Positions 34,494 through 43,727 of a stretch of 64,000 nt of DNA are shown piece by piece. This DNA is from an uncultured Thiothrix sp. (GTDB taxonomy: Bacteria; Pseudomonadota; Gammaproteobacteria; Poriferisulfidales; GCA-002705445). The position numbers and the translations under genes are program-made. Within the stretch, counting starts at the first letter, position 1, and every line of letters starts with the position of its first letter. The stretch covers positions 1-64,000 of the forward strand of contig CACNYJ010000002.1 of the NCBI GenBank assembly GCA_902624655.1. The letters run 5' to 3'. The notes under the pieces were generated by a model, which had not been told where the DNA came from, did no database searches, and saw only the letters and a list, made by a program, of their open reading frames with translations.

Positions 34494-34932
34494 GAATAAT
34501 AACGAATAAAGTAAGACCGGAGAATATTCCAGCTATTACATCATCTAAAATAACCCCAAACGCATTTTTCATTTTTTTGTCAATTAAAGAAATTGGATAT
34601 GGTTTAAGAATGTCAAATAATCTAAAAATCAAAAAACTAGCGAGTAAGATAAGCAATGTATTGTCAAAAAATATTATGAAAATAAGATATCCTATTACTT
34701 CGTCTATAACTATACTTTTGTCATCAATATTTTTAAAAATTTTTTTCTTGTATGAAAGATCCAAAAGAAAAATAGATGTTAAAAAAAGAAGAAAAACAAA
34801 AGAAATTTTTATAATTAAGCTTAAATCATAAATTAATAAAAAAATCGGGATAGCTAATAATGTTCCAAAAGTTCCTGGAGCATACCTTATTTTGCCAATG
34901 TAAAATCCTGTAAGTATAAAATTTAAAATCAT
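34480..34932 (-). CDS. pgpA: Phosphatidylglycerophosphatase A
   Basis: Dephosphorylates phosphatidylglycerophosphate to make phosphatidylglycerol in the inner membrane. The 150-residue protein contains the family blocks APGTFGTLLAIPI (about 18-30), DEVIGYLIFI (about 82-91) and KPYPISLIDKKMKNAFGVIL (about 111-130) followed by DDVIAGIFSG with the acidic metal site. Overlaps thiL by 4 bases; ribH-nusB-thiL-pgpA is a classic gammaproteobacterial order. Confidence 0.94.
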   Translation of the reverse strand: MILNFILTGFYIGKIRYAPGTFGTLLAIPIFLLIYDLSLIIKISFVFLLFLTSIFLLDLSYKKKIFKNIDDKSIVIDEVIGYLIFIIFFDNTLLILLASFLIFRLFDILKPYPISLIDKKMKNAFGVILDDVIAGIFSGLTLFVIIHVLK

Positions 34933-35855
34933 TTCTCAAAATGCTCAAATTCTTTATTTATATCCAACTGTAATTTATTTGACTTCTGAAAAAAATCTAT
35001 ATTTTTGCTATCGTTTAATTTTCCAATTTCAAATATCTCTATACTTTTTTGATAGCAACATTTTTCTAGTTTTTCTATATTACAAGGGCTAACTGTAAAA
35101 AAAAGCTCATAATCTTCACCGTAACCAAAAGCATCTTCCCATGTATATTCGTTTTCTAATATTAAGTTACGGATATTTTCATTAATATAAATTTTATCAA
35201 GATTTATCTCAGCTCCTAATTTACTTCTATTGCATATATTTCTTAAAGATTTAAATAATCCATCTGACATATCAGTACATGCATTTGCATATCTAGCAAG
35301 TAGTCTTCCAAGTTCATTTCTATCATGATGTAAGAAATATTTATTATTCATATGTGCGTGCATTGTTTCCGCTATTGATCCAGAAATATATATGGTGTCA
35401 CCAGTTTTTGCTGACGATGTTTGCATAAAATTATTTGATTCAGTATAACCTATTAATGTCATTGATATGCTTAATTCACCTTTTGTAGTATCTCCTCCTA
35501 AAATAGTCATTGAAAATTTATTGAAAACTTTGCTATACCCTTCTATTAGTTGTTTTATAAAAATGTCTGAGGGTTTTTTTATTGTTAAATTAATAAGTGC
35601 AAAAGCTGGTTCCGCCCCCATAGCTGAAAGATCACTAACATTTGATATAGCAGATATGTATCCAAGTTCATAAGGAGTAATATTTTGTTTAAAGTGAGTA
35701 TTGAGAGCCATAGTATCAGTTGTAATTACCATATTTTTCTCTTGCTTTGGAAAAATTACTCCTGCATCCTCTCCTATCGGAATTATCACTTCCTCTCTAA
35801 AGCCATTATTATTTGAAACCAATTCGATTATTTTATCTTCGGATATCTTTTTCAT
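34929..35855 (-). CDS. thiL: Thiamine-monophosphate kinase
   Basis: Phosphorylates thiamine monophosphate to the active cofactor thiamine pyrophosphate. The 308-residue PurM-like protein has GEDAGVI (about 28-34; usual GDDAAV), TTDTMALNTHFK, ISAISNVSDLSAMGAEPAFA (about 88-107), GGDTTKGELSISMTLIG and ACTDMSDGLFKSL. Start overlaps nusB by 4 bases. The usual C-terminal region is present, so it is full length. Confidence 0.94.
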   Translation of the reverse strand: MKKISEDKIIELVSNNNGFREEVIIPIGEDAGVIFPKQEKNMVITTDTMALNTHFKQNITPYELGYISAISNVSDLSAMGAEPAFALINLTIKKPSDIFIKQLIEGYSKVFNKFSMTILGGDTTKGELSISMTLIGYTESNNFMQTSSAKTGDTIYISGSIAETMHAHMNNKYFLHHDRNELGRLLARYANACTDMSDGLFKSLRNICNRSKLGAEINLDKIYINENIRNLILENEYTWEDAFGYGEDYELFFTVSPCNIEKLEKCCYQKSIEIFEIGKLNDSKNIDFFQKSNKLQLDINKEFEHFEK

Positions 35856-36280
35856 TCTTCTAATTTTTTATAATTTTCTAAGAAAGCATTTATGAACTTA
35901 TAGCTATCTTGACCTCCAAATTTTTTTGCTAGCTTTACTGATTCAGATATAATCACTTCGTAAGGGAACTTTTTATTATAGATTATTTCATATACATAAC
36001 ATCTAATGATGGAAAGCTCTACAATATTAATTTTAGTAATATCTATATCAGATTTATCTTGAATTGAATCATCAATATGCCGAATGTTACTTATGACCCC
36101 GGTAATAATATTATTAAAATAGTCGCTGTCTAATTTTTCGAAGTTTTCATCATTGCTAAATAAGCCTAAAAGGTCTTCAACACTACATGGGTTAATAGAC
36201 CAAGAGTATATAGCCTGAAACGCTAATCTGCGAGACCAGATGTTACGATTCGTATTTCGCATTTTTGCACTAACTGTCAT
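35852..36280 (-). CDS. nusB: Transcription antitermination factor NusB
   Basis: Forms a complex with NusE(S10) on boxA RNA during rRNA transcription. The 142-residue helical protein shows the N-terminal RRLAFQAIYSW motif (about 17-27), VELSIIRCYVYEII (about 91-104) and the end FPYEVIISESVKLAKKFGGQ (about 109-128), all typical. A start at the second Met (MRNTNRN, 6 residues later) is possible. Follows ribH with a 39-base gap. Confidence 0.94.
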   Translation of the reverse strand: MTVSAKMRNTNRNIWSRRLAFQAIYSWSINPCSVEDLLGLFSNDENFEKLDSDYFNNIITGVISNIRHIDDSIQDKSDIDITKINIVELSIIRCYVYEIIYNKKFPYEVIISESVKLAKKFGGQDSYKFINAFLENYKKLEE

Positions 36281-36319
36281 TTTTTAAAAATTTTTAGGAG
36301 ACAATATGAATCTCGTTAT

Positions 36320-36778
36320 TTAATGAATTTCATTCATAAGAGTTTTTGCAGCATTAGCCACATTAAACCCTATATTTCTATTATCAGGATTATTAAAATT
36401 TATCTCGGATCTAGCAATAGCTTGTTCTTTATTAAACGCGGTGATTACTCCAAATAATATTGGAATTTTACTGTTAATATTCAAGGTTGCTAAAGCATTT
36501 GCACAAGCATTTGAAATATATTCAAAATGAGCTGTTTCTCCCTTAATCACACAGCCAAGCGTAATAATACAATCTAGTTCTTTGTATTCTTCACTGTCTA
36601 AAACTTTCTTTGCCATATATGGAAGCTCGAATGCACCAGGAACATATAAGGGCTCCAGTTGGGTGATTTCAACTTCACTATTTTTTAAGCTTTCATTTAC
36701 ACCATTATGTAAGTTATCAACAATATTAGAGTTAAAGGTTGATTTAATACATAAAACTTTATAAACATTATTTGACAT
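36320..36778 (-). CDS. ribH: 6,7-dimethyl-8-ribityllumazine synthase
   Basis: Penultimate riboflavin step, joining dihydroxybutanone phosphate with the ribitylamino-uracil. The 152-residue product has the signature PGAFELPYMAKKVL (about 47-60), ITLGCVIKGETAHFEYISN (about 73-91) with the catalytic histidine at HFEY, and VITAFNKEQAIARS. Two bases separate it from ribBA. Part of ribD-ribE-ribBA-ribH-nusB. Confidence 0.96.
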   Translation of the reverse strand: MSNNVYKVLCIKSTFNSNIVDNLHNGVNESLKNSEVEITQLEPLYVPGAFELPYMAKKVLDSEEYKELDCIITLGCVIKGETAHFEYISNACANALATLNINSKIPILFGVITAFNKEQAIARSEINFNNPDNRNIGFNVANAAKTLMNEIH

Positions 36779-36780
36779 AA

Positions 36781-37869
36781 TTATTCCGTTATATATTTTT
36801 CTATTTCAAGGCCATATCCACCCAAACCATAAAAAGTTTTTGGAGAGCTAAGTAATTTCATTTTCGTAACACCAAGATCGGAAAGTATTTGGCCTCCAAC
36901 TCCCAAAGTTCTTCTGTCAAAATCTTGAGAAATATCTGCGTTTGGCTTTTTAATCATTTCAATATCTTTCATAATAGCATTTATTGACTCATCCCATCTT
37001 AAAATTAATATCACACCATTTCCCTCCTTATTGATTCTTTGCATTGCGTTTTTTAACGGCCAACCAGAATGATGAGAAGATTGTAAAATATCTTTTATAG
37101 TATTTTGAATATGAACGCGAACAAAGGTTGATTCATTTTTGTGTAAATTACCCTTAATTAAAGCAACATGCATAGTGTTTGATAAAATATCCTCATAAGA
37201 TACAAGATTAAATTCTCCATACTCAGTATTTATTGCGCACTCATTTTTTCGAATAACTGTTTTTTCATGTTTTGTTCTATACTTGATTAAGTCTTCAATT
37301 GTTCCAATTTTAATATTATGTTCTTTGGCGATATTTTTTAATTCAGGTAATCTTGCCATTGTTCCATCGTCACTCATGATTTCTACGATTACCGAAGCAG
37401 GCTCAAAACCTGCTAATCTTGCTAGGTCACATCCAGCTTCAGTATGTCCTGCTCTGGTTAGCACACCTCCGGGTTGTGACATTAATGGAAAAATATGTCC
37501 CGGTCTTGATATATCACTTGATGTTGCGTCCGGCATGACTGCTGTTCTAATTGTATGAGCTCTATCATAAGCTGAAATTCCAGTTGTTACACCCTCTGAA
37601 GCTTCTATTGAGATTGTAAAATTTGTCTCGTGGTTTGAATCTGTATCATTTTTCATTAATGGTAAATTTAATTGCTTACATCTTTCTCTGGTTAACGTTA
37701 AACAAATTAAGCCACGAGCATACTTACTCATAAAATTAATGTCTTCTGGTGTTACTTTATTGGCTGCCATTATAAAGTCGCCTTCATTCTCGCGACTTTC
37801 GTCGTCAACTATAAGAACCATTTTACCTTTCTTTAATTCTTCGAGAATTTCTTCTGTCTTTGCTAACAT
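36781..37869 (-). CDS. ribBA: Dihydroxybutanone-phosphate synthase with degenerate GTP cyclohydrolase II domain
   Basis: Residues 1 to about 200 are a complete RibB domain (DDESRENEGDF at 22-32, RPGHIFPL, AGHTEAGCDLARLAG), which makes the four-carbon riboflavin precursor from ribulose 5-phosphate. The C-terminal half (about 205-360) keeps the RibA fold, as seen from GVGGQILSDLGVTKMKLL, but lacks the three zinc-binding cysteines that normally follow the VHS-type strand: here FVRVHIQNTIKDILQSSHHSG has none. GTP cyclohydrolase II activity is therefore unlikely and a separate ribA must be expected elsewhere. Similar RibB-plus-inactive-RibA fusions are common in gammaproteobacteria. Confidence 0.92.
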   Translation of the reverse strand: MLAKTEEILEELKKGKMVLIVDDESRENEGDFIMAANKVTPEDINFMSKYARGLICLTLTRERCKQLNLPLMKNDTDSNHETNFTISIEASEGVTTGISAYDRAHTIRTAVMPDATSSDISRPGHIFPLMSQPGGVLTRAGHTEAGCDLARLAGFEPASVIVEIMSDDGTMARLPELKNIAKEHNIKIGTIEDLIKYRTKHEKTVIRKNECAINTEYGEFNLVSYEDILSNTMHVALIKGNLHKNESTFVRVHIQNTIKDILQSSHHSGWPLKNAMQRINKEGNGVILILRWDESINAIMKDIEMIKKPNADISQDFDRRTLGVGGQILSDLGVTKMKLLSSPKTFYGLGGYGLEIEKYITE

Positions 37870-37877
37870 TATTTCCT

Positions 37878-38477
37878 CTAATTTTTTGAGTTAAGTAACT
37901 TTTCTATATGTAAAGCCATTCTATCAATTTCAATATTTACCATTGTTCCAACTTTGTAATACTGCGTAATTGTATTATCCCAAGTATAAGGAATTATATT
38001 TACATAAAAAATCTCATCATTTTCCTCATTAACTGTAAGACTTATTCCATCAACACAAATTGAGCCTTTTTTAACAATGTATTTAAAATACTTTTCGTGC
38101 TGTAATTTAAAACCCAGTTTGTATGACCTTGAGTCTTTTTCAAGTTCAATAACTTGAGCGATACAATCTACATGTCCGCTTACAATATGTCCTCCAAGCT
38201 TATCATTTAGCTTCAAAGATGTCTCAATGTTAACTTTATAACCGGTGTTAAGTTGTGTTAGGGTTGTTACATCGAGAGTTTTGTTAGAAATATCGACAGA
38301 AAAAACATTATCGGTAATATTGTAAGCTGTTAGGCATACACCGTTTACAGAAACACTATCGCCTTCTTTGATAGATGATAAAAATTCTTTCTCTATAGAA
38401 AAAATGGCTTGAATATCACCATGACGACTATTTATAGAATTGACTGTAGCTATTTTTTGAACTAAACCGGTAAACAT
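37878..38477 (-). CDS. ribE: Riboflavin synthase alpha chain
   Basis: Dismutates two dimethyl-ribityllumazines to riboflavin. The 199-residue protein consists of two similar barrels: repeat 1 opens MFTGLVQKIATV and contains GDSVSVNGVCLTAYNI (about 39-54); repeat 2 opens around GGHIVSGHVDCIAQV (about 95-109) and contains GSICVDGISLTVNEE (about 137-151). The conserved MFTG start at 38477 is firm. Two bases after ribD, 8 before ribBA. Confidence 0.96.
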   Translation of the reverse strand: MFTGLVQKIATVNSINSRHGDIQAIFSIEKEFLSSIKEGDSVSVNGVCLTAYNITDNVFSVDISNKTLDVTTLTQLNTGYKVNIETSLKLNDKLGGHIVSGHVDCIAQVIELEKDSRSYKLGFKLQHEKYFKYIVKKGSICVDGISLTVNEENDEIFYVNIIPYTWDNTITQYYKVGTMVNIEIDRMALHIEKLLNSKN

Positions 38478-38479
38478 TT

Positions 38480-39571
38480 TTACTCCTTGAGAATATATCT
38501 AATTTTAACATCATTTGATAAGATCTTTACAGAATCAAGGATTAAAGATCTATTTTTTAGATATGATTTCGTAATATTTATATTATGCATACCTAAATTT
38601 CCAATAAAAACCGAGCTTTTGTAATAAATAATTTCATCAAAAATTTCTTTATTCAGGAAATTCGAGAATAGCTCTTTCCCAGGTTCGACTAGAAGTCTTT
38701 TAATTTCATAGTCGTTTGCGAGAATTTTCATAATTGAATTTAAATCTAATCCAAATTTTTCTTTTTTTATTTTTATATAATCTATATTTCTTTTATGATC
38801 TAACTTTGTTTGTAATGAGTTAAAAATTATCTTTTTTGCTTTGCCTTTAAAAACTTTATATTTATTAATGTTCAACGATAATTTTGAGTCAAGAATAATT
38901 TTTACTGGTTGCCTAATTTTTTCAGATATTAATAATTTTTCTTTTGAAAGTCTAACATTTAATCTTGGATCATCTTTTCGCACAGTATTCGAGCCAACAA
39001 GAATTGCGCATGATTCAGCTCTGTGAAAATGAGAATCGTCTCTTGATAACTTTGAGCTTATCCATTTATTTTGTGGATTTGTAATACGAAAATCTGCGCT
39101 GATAGCCTGCTTAAGAACTATATACGGTCTATTTTTTTTATGTCTAGTTATAAAATCTTTATTTATTTTAATTGCCTCATTTCTACAAAGGCCAACATTT
39201 ACCTTTATTCCATTTTTTCTTAGGTGCTTTACACCTTTGCCTTTTACTATAGGATTTGGATCAAGCATTGCTACTTCAATATTTTTTATTCCTGAGTTAA
39301 TAATTGTTTTAGTACATGGTCCAGTTTTACCTGTATGGCAACATGGTTCTAAATTAATATACATCACCATTTTTTTATTAACTTTCTTCTTTAAATTTTT
39401 TAATGCAATAACTTCTGCGTGATCTTCTCCAGATTTACAATGATATGCTTTGCTTAAAATTTTATCTCCTTCAGCTATTACGCATCCAACGTTTGGATTT
39501 GGAGAGTTTGTGTATTTTCCTTTTATTGCAAGATCTATTGCATTTTGCATATAGAGTTTTTTGCGATTCAT
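38480..39571 (-). CDS. ribD: Bifunctional riboflavin deaminase/reductase
   Basis: Deaminates and then reduces the pyrimidine intermediate of riboflavin synthesis. The 363-residue protein has the deaminase zinc site HAEVIAL (about 51-57) and PCCHTGKTGPC (about 76-86), the link NPNPxVG-like SPNPNVGCVIA at 24-34, and a reductase domain from about 148 (RPYIVLKQAISADFRI, GSNTVRKDDPRLNVR). Full length. Start overlaps nrdR by 4 bases. I searched the leader of this run for an FMN riboswitch and saw none; the genes are packed behind nrdR and glyA. Confidence 0.94.
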   Translation of the reverse strand: MNRKKLYMQNAIDLAIKGKYTNSPNPNVGCVIAEGDKILSKAYHCKSGEDHAEVIALKNLKKKVNKKMVMYINLEPCCHTGKTGPCTKTIINSGIKNIEVAMLDPNPIVKGKGVKHLRKNGIKVNVGLCRNEAIKINKDFITRHKKNRPYIVLKQAISADFRITNPQNKWISSKLSRDDSHFHRAESCAILVGSNTVRKDDPRLNVRLSKEKLLISEKIRQPVKIILDSKLSLNINKYKVFKGKAKKIIFNSLQTKLDHKRNIDYIKIKKEKFGLDLNSIMKILANDYEIKRLLVEPGKELFSNFLNKEIFDEIIYYKSSVFIGNLGMHNINITKSYLKNRSLILDSVKILSNDVKIRYILKE

Positions 39572-40089
39572 TTTTTCTTACGATTTATACTTTCGTCTTC
39601 GATAAGCTTAAGTTGAGTCTTCATCATTTCAGGGGTTAAATCTTTCTCTATTATCTTAATAATATCTTGGAAGGCTTGAAGATCTTCAAAACTGTGATAA
39701 ACGGATGCGAATCTGATATAAGCTACTTGATCAATTTCTCTTAATTCTTGCATCACCAGTACACCAATCTGTGATGATATTATTTCTTTTTCTGTTTGAG
39801 CCTTTAATTTATTAATTATATTTTGTATTGCTATATCTATAGAATCTTTATTAACAGACCTCTTATTTAAGGCTCTCAGGATGCCTCTTTCTACTTTTTT
39901 TTCAGAAAAATCTTCCCTAGAATTGTCTTTTTTGATAACTCTTGGTAGATTTAAATCTGCACTCTCCATTGTCGACCATCTATTTTCACACTTTGAGCAC
40001 TCTCTCCTTCTTTTAACTTGAGAGTTATCAGCCGTTAGTCTTGAGTCTATAACTTTTGTGTCTGGATAATTGCAAAATGGACAGTGCAT
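39568..40089 (-). CDS. nrdR: Transcriptional repressor NrdR
   Basis: ATP/dATP-sensing zinc-ribbon repressor of ribonucleotide reductase genes. The 173-residue protein has the zinc ribbon MHCPFCNYPDTKVIDSR with CxxC at 3-6 and the second pair CSKC (31-34), followed by an ATP-cone domain (about 47-137: LPRVIKKDNSREDFSEKK). It lies between glyA (16 bases) and ribD (overlap), the common glyA-nrdR-ribD order. No NrdR box was sought beyond inspection of this window, and no nrd operon is here. Confidence 0.96.
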   Translation of the reverse strand: MHCPFCNYPDTKVIDSRLTADNSQVKRRRECSKCENRWSTMESADLNLPRVIKKDNSREDFSEKKVERGILRALNKRSVNKDSIDIAIQNIINKLKAQTEKEIISSQIGVLVMQELREIDQVAYIRFASVYHSFEDLQAFQDIIKIIEKDLTPEMMKTQLKLIEDESINRKKK

Positions 40090-40105
40090 TAAATAAGCTC
40101 ATAAC

Positions 40106-41392
40106 TTATGCAGCTGATACTGCATTAAGTGCAACAGATTTCGCATAAACAGGATGTTTTCTGCAAAGTTCAATAACCTTCTTTTTCACAGAGTTAATGA
40201 CTTCTTCATTATCTAGATTCTCAATTACATCGCACATCCAGTTTGTAAGCTCTATGCATTCAGCCTCTTTGAAGCCTCGAGTTGTTGGGGCTGGTGTTCC
40301 TACTCTGATGCCGCTCGTAACAAATGGTGATTGCGGATCGTTTGGCACTGAATTCTTATTTACTGTTATGTTAGCTCTGCCAAGTGCGGCATCAACATCT
40401 TTACCTGTAATTCCTTTCTCAATAAAATCTACTAAGAATAAGTGATCATCTGTTCCGCCAGATACAACCTTAAAACCTCTTTTTATAAATTGATCGGCCA
40501 TTGCAGAAGCATTTTTTAGAATTTGCTGTTGATATTCCTTAAATTCAGGTTGCAAAGCTTCTTTAAATGCAACAGCCTTTGCTGCGATTACATGCATTAA
40601 AGGTCCGCCTTGGGTTCCAGGAAATACCATTGAGTTAATTTTTTTCTCGATTTCTTCATTAGATTTACAAATTATAATTCCGCCTCTTGGACCTCTTAGA
40701 CTCTTATGAGTTGTTGATGTAACAATATCAGCATAAGGAACTGGACTTGGGTAAACTCCTCCAGCAACTAGGCCAGAAATATGCGCCATATCAACAAAGA
40801 AATATGCTCCTACTGAGTCAGCGATATCTCTGAATCTCTGCCAATCTAAAACTCTTGAGTATGCTGAAAATCCAGCAATAATCATTTTTGGCTTGTGTTC
40901 TTTTGCTAGAGCCTCTACTTGGTCATAATCTATCTCACCAGTCTCAGGATTTAATCCATATTGAACTGCGTTATATATTTTTCCAGAGAAATTTACTTTA
41001 GAACCATGAGTTAAATGTCCGCCATGGGCCAAGCTCATTCCTAAGATTGTGTCGTGAGGCTGAAGTAATGCCATGAAAACTGCAGCATTAGCTTGTGAGC
41101 CTGAATGAGGCTGAACATTTGCATAGTCTGCGCCATAGAGTTCTTTCAAACGGTCAATTGCTAACTGTTCTGCAACATCTACGTGCTCGCATCCTCCATA
41201 ATATCTCTTGCCAGGGTAGCCCTCAGCGTACTTATTGGTCAGGACAGAGCCTTGAGCTTCAATAACTCTTGGGCTTGCATAATTCTCAGAAGCAATGAGT
41301 TCAATATGCTCCTCTTGTCTTTTTACTTCGTCATTAATTGCTTTTGAAAGTTCGGGATCAAAACTCTCTATGGTCATATCTTCGTTAAACAT
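40106..41392 (-). CDS. glyA: Serine hydroxymethyltransferase
   Basis: Interconverts serine and glycine with transfer of a one-carbon unit to tetrahydrofolate; central to C1 metabolism. The 428-residue protein has [18 protein letters not shown] (about 38-55), the substrate block YYGGCEHVD and the PLP lysine in [13 protein letters not shown] (about 226-238). A good AAAGGAG ribosome site precedes the ATG at 41392. The sequence is much closer to consensus than most genes here, suggesting high expression. Confidence 0.97.
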   Translation of the reverse strand: MFNEDMTIESFDPELSKAINDEVKRQEEHIELIASENYASPRVIEAQGSVLTNKYAEGYPGKRYYGGCEHVDVAEQLAIDRLKELYGADYANVQPHSGSQANAAVFMALLQPHDTILGMSLAHGGHLTHGSKVNFSGKIYNAVQYGLNPETGEIDYDQVEALAKEHKPKMIIAGFSAYSRVLDWQRFRDIADSVGAYFFVDMAHISGLVAGGVYPSPVPYADIVTSTTHKSLRGPRGGIIICKSNEEIEKKINSMVFPGTQGGPLMHVIAAKAVAFKEALQPEFKEYQQQILKNASAMADQFIKRGFKVVSGGTDDHLFLVDFIEKGITGKDVDAALGRANITVNKNSVPNDPQSPFVTSGIRVGTPAPTTRGFKEAECIELTNWMCDVIENLDNEEVINSVKKKVIELCRKHPVYAKSVALNAVSAA

Positions 41393-41430
41393 TATATCTC
41401 CTTTACTCCATGTAATATAAAATTAGTCAA

Positions 41431-41799
41431 TTAAGCGTCATTTTCCGCTAGTGTATTAAGTATGTCAACAATCACAGGGTTTGACCCAAAATATGGTAAA
41501 GATTTGATAGATATATCTGAATACTTCACCTTCTCCTCGTCGACAATTGATGGTATATCTTCTAAAACGTGTCGTCCAGCTGCTAAAAAGTAAGGCATGA
41601 TAAGAATTTCTGATGCTTTGTTTGAAACACAAGCCTTAATTCCCTCAGGTATTGAGGGCTTAGCTATTTCTAAGAAACAGGCTTCGACCATATCAAAAGA
41701 ATTTGCTTTACTTGCGATATTTTTCGCTAGCTCAAATATTTCGCTATTTGATTCTTCCTTTCTGCTACCATGAGCAACAATTAAAAGAGCTTTATTCAT
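41431..41799 (-). CDS. CbiX/SirB-type sirohydrochlorin chelatase
   Basis: A 122-residue single-domain class II chelatase that inserts iron or cobalt into sirohydrochlorin. It has the metal-binding first histidine in LLIVAHGSRKEESN (about 4-17) and the second site in IMPYFLAAGRHVLEDIP (about 66-82). Short CbiX proteins work as homodimers and can serve siroheme or cobalamin routes; no other genes of either pathway are in the window. I start at ATG 41799 and not the upstream TTG, giving a 5-base gap after kdsB. Confidence 0.85.
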   Translation of the reverse strand: MNKALLIVAHGSRKEESNSEIFELAKNIASKANSFDMVEACFLEIAKPSIPEGIKACVSNKASEILIMPYFLAAGRHVLEDIPSIVDEEKVKYSDISIKSLPYFGSNPVIVDILNTLAENDA

Positions 41800-41804
41800 A
41801 TTAT

Positions 41805-42518
41805 TCAATGATTTATGCCTATATATTCATTTAAATTTTCAATAGAGTCGATGCTGACACCAGGGTCGCTCTTTGCCAAATAAGCATGTATTTTAATGTC
41901 ATTATCCACAAATCTATACTGTTCAAGACTTAAACTAATTTCATTTGAAGATTGAGGAAGATTCTTATAACCTATTAAATCATTTACATGATATGCATAT
42001 ATGCCAATATGTTTATAAAATTCACCATTATCATTTATATCTACATCTCTATAAAATTTGACTTTTTTTCCTAAAGAGATTTTTACTATATTTGCATCTC
42101 TTCTTAACTCAGGATTACTTAATGGATAGTATAGTGTACTAAGTCCATCATTATTCTCTGCAGATTCTGCTAGGAAATTAATATTATCTGCCTTTAGAAA
42201 AGGCTGATCAGCTTGGACATTAATAATCAGTTTTTTTTTATTCCAATCCAACAATTTTGCAAGATCAGCAATTCTTTCGGTTCCATTTTTATTATCATCT
42301 GAGGTCATAAAAACATTATCTGTATAATCCTTTGAAGATTCGTATACTTTCTTACTATCAGTTGCTATAAAAACTGAACTTGCATTTGAGCTTAACGAAT
42401 TATGAAAGACATGTTCAAGCATCGATTTGCCATTTATCATTGCAAGAACTTTTCCAGGGAAACGAGAAGAATCATAACGAGCAGGTATAACAATAATAAA
42501 ATCATTAAATTCGAACAT
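41805..42518 (-). CDS. kdsB: CMP-KDO synthetase
   Basis: Activates KDO for lipopolysaccharide core synthesis. The 237-residue nucleotidyltransferase begins IVIPARYDSSRFPGKVL (about 8-24), and has INVQADQPFLKADNI (about 97-111) and the end SLEQYRFVDNDIKIHAYL with the E-Q-L/Y-R block. Start overlaps the trm112 stop by one base. lpxK-trm112-kdsB is a standard gammaproteobacterial run. Confidence 0.95.
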   Translation of the reverse strand: MFEFNDFIIVIPARYDSSRFPGKVLAMINGKSMLEHVFHNSLSSNASSVFIATDSKKVYESSKDYTDNVFMTSDDNKNGTERIADLAKLLDWNKKKLIINVQADQPFLKADNINFLAESAENNDGLSTLYYPLSNPELRRDANIVKISLGKKVKFYRDVDINDNGEFYKHIGIYAYHVNDLIGYKNLPQSSNEISLSLEQYRFVDNDIKIHAYLAKSDPGVSIDSIENLNEYIGINH

Positions 42519-42724
42519 TATTTTTTAAATAACTCCTTAAACTTTTCATATTCTTCTGAATTTATTTCCCTTGCTTCTGATTCAAGCATAATGGGAATAT
42601 CGTCTTTTATTTGATAAGCAAGCCTAGCAGGTAATGATATGAGCTCATTAGACTCTTGGTTATAATATAATTTGCTCTTTGTGACAGGGCAAACTAAAAT
42701 ATCAAGTAAATTTCTATTGATCAA
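42518..42724 (-). CDS. Trm112/YcaR-family small protein
   Basis: A 68-residue protein related to E. coli YcaR: NLLDILVCPVTKSKLYYNQE, then LPARLAYQIKDDIPIMLESEAR. The start is a TTG at 42724, supported by an AAGGTG ribosome site and by alignment to the family N-terminus. The second cysteine of the usual CPxC is threonine here (CPVT), so a zinc site is unlikely. Family members stabilise methyltransferases in eukaryotes and archaea; the bacterial role between lpxK and kdsB is not known. Confidence 0.9.
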   Translation of the reverse strand: MINRNLLDILVCPVTKSKLYYNQESNELISLPARLAYQIKDDIPIMLESEAREINSEEYEKFKELFKK

Positions 42725-42728
42725 TTTT

Positions 42729-43727
42729 TTACACCTTTAGCAATTCTGATATTTTATTATTCAACATTATTTTAATATCATTATCAACAATAATTTTTGT
42801 TGGGATATAGTAAGCATTATCTAGGTTATAGGTAGAGCATTTCACAAAATCTTTTTCTGTCATAATTACTTTATACTCATCTTCAAACAAAAAATCATTT
42901 TTTTCTAATATATAATGGTCTGGATAAATATGTGTTATCAAATCAATATTTAATCTATTTAGATATTTAATTAAAAGATCAGGATTAGCAATCGCTGTCA
43001 CTAAATGCATTGATGTGCCGCTTAAATTATAGATATCAATCTCTTCAGATTTACTTATATCTATCACAGAAGATAAATCGTAGCTAAAGCCAAGTAGATT
43101 TGATTTTTTATTTTTGTTCACAACAATATTCTCATATTTATTGATTGTTGAGGGCGTTTCTCTAAGCGGTCCAGCTGGCAGAAGTAATCCATTACCAAAA
43201 GGTTTATTTTCTTTGACAATAACTATATTTAAGTCTCTGCTAAGAGTGTAATGACTTAAACCATCGTCAGATATAATTACATCAAGATCAAATTTTGAAA
43301 CTAAATACTCATAAGCTTTTTTTCTATTTTTACACTTACATACAACTGATTGTGTATTTCTTTTTATAAGTATTGCCTCATCACCTACTTCTTTAATTTG
43401 TGAGTTATCTCCAACAATTTGAAGTTCATTAGGATTATTTGTTTTATACCCTCCTGATATTACACCAATTTTATATTTTCTTGATGCTAAATGATTACAA
43501 AGCCAAATTACCAAAGATGTTTTTCCTGTTCCTCCAACTGTTAGATTACCAATTACTACAACTGGAATAATGTTAAGCTTTTTATTTGAGAAAAATAATT
43601 TTCTAGCAAGGTTAATAAAAAAATATAAAATAGATAATGGTAAAAGAATTATATTTAGGATATATATTTTATCTAAAGAATATAGATAATATTTACTGAG
43701 AATTGGAAGTTTTGATTTATTAAACAC
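42729..43727 (-). CDS. lpxK: Tetraacyldisaccharide 4'-kinase LpxK
   Basis: Phosphorylates the lipid A disaccharide at the inner membrane. The 332-residue protein has an N-terminal membrane helix (about 25-48), the P-loop IGNLTVGGTGKTSLVIWL (about 59-76), ISGGYKT and the DDGLSHYTLSRDLNIV block (about 155-170). Start is GTG at 43727, overlapping the last base of the msbA stop (TAGTG). Presence of LpxK, KdsB and MsbA shows a standard LPS outer membrane. Confidence 0.94.
   Translation of the reverse strand: MFNKSKLPILSKYYLYSLDKIYILNIILLPLSILYFFINLARKLFFSNKKLNIIPVVVIGNLTVGGTGKTSLVIWLCNHLASRKYKIGVISGGYKTNNPNELQIVGDNSQIKEVGDEAILIKRNTQSVVCKCKNRKKAYEYLVSKFDLDVIISDDGLSHYTLSRDLNIVIVKENKPFGNGLLLPAGPLRETPSTINKYENIVVNKNKKSNLLGFSYDLSSVIDISKSEEIDIYNLSGTSMHLVTAIANPDLLIKYLNRLNIDLITHIYPDHYILEKNDFLFEDEYKVIMTEKDFVKCSTYNLDNAYYIPTKIIVDNDIKIMLNNKISELLKV

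Noticed and set aside
37870-41430. FMN riboswitch or glycine riboswitch ahead of the rib genes or glyA
   Set aside because: Gaps are 2-38 bases or overlaps, too short for an aptamer, and no conserved riboswitch core was seen.
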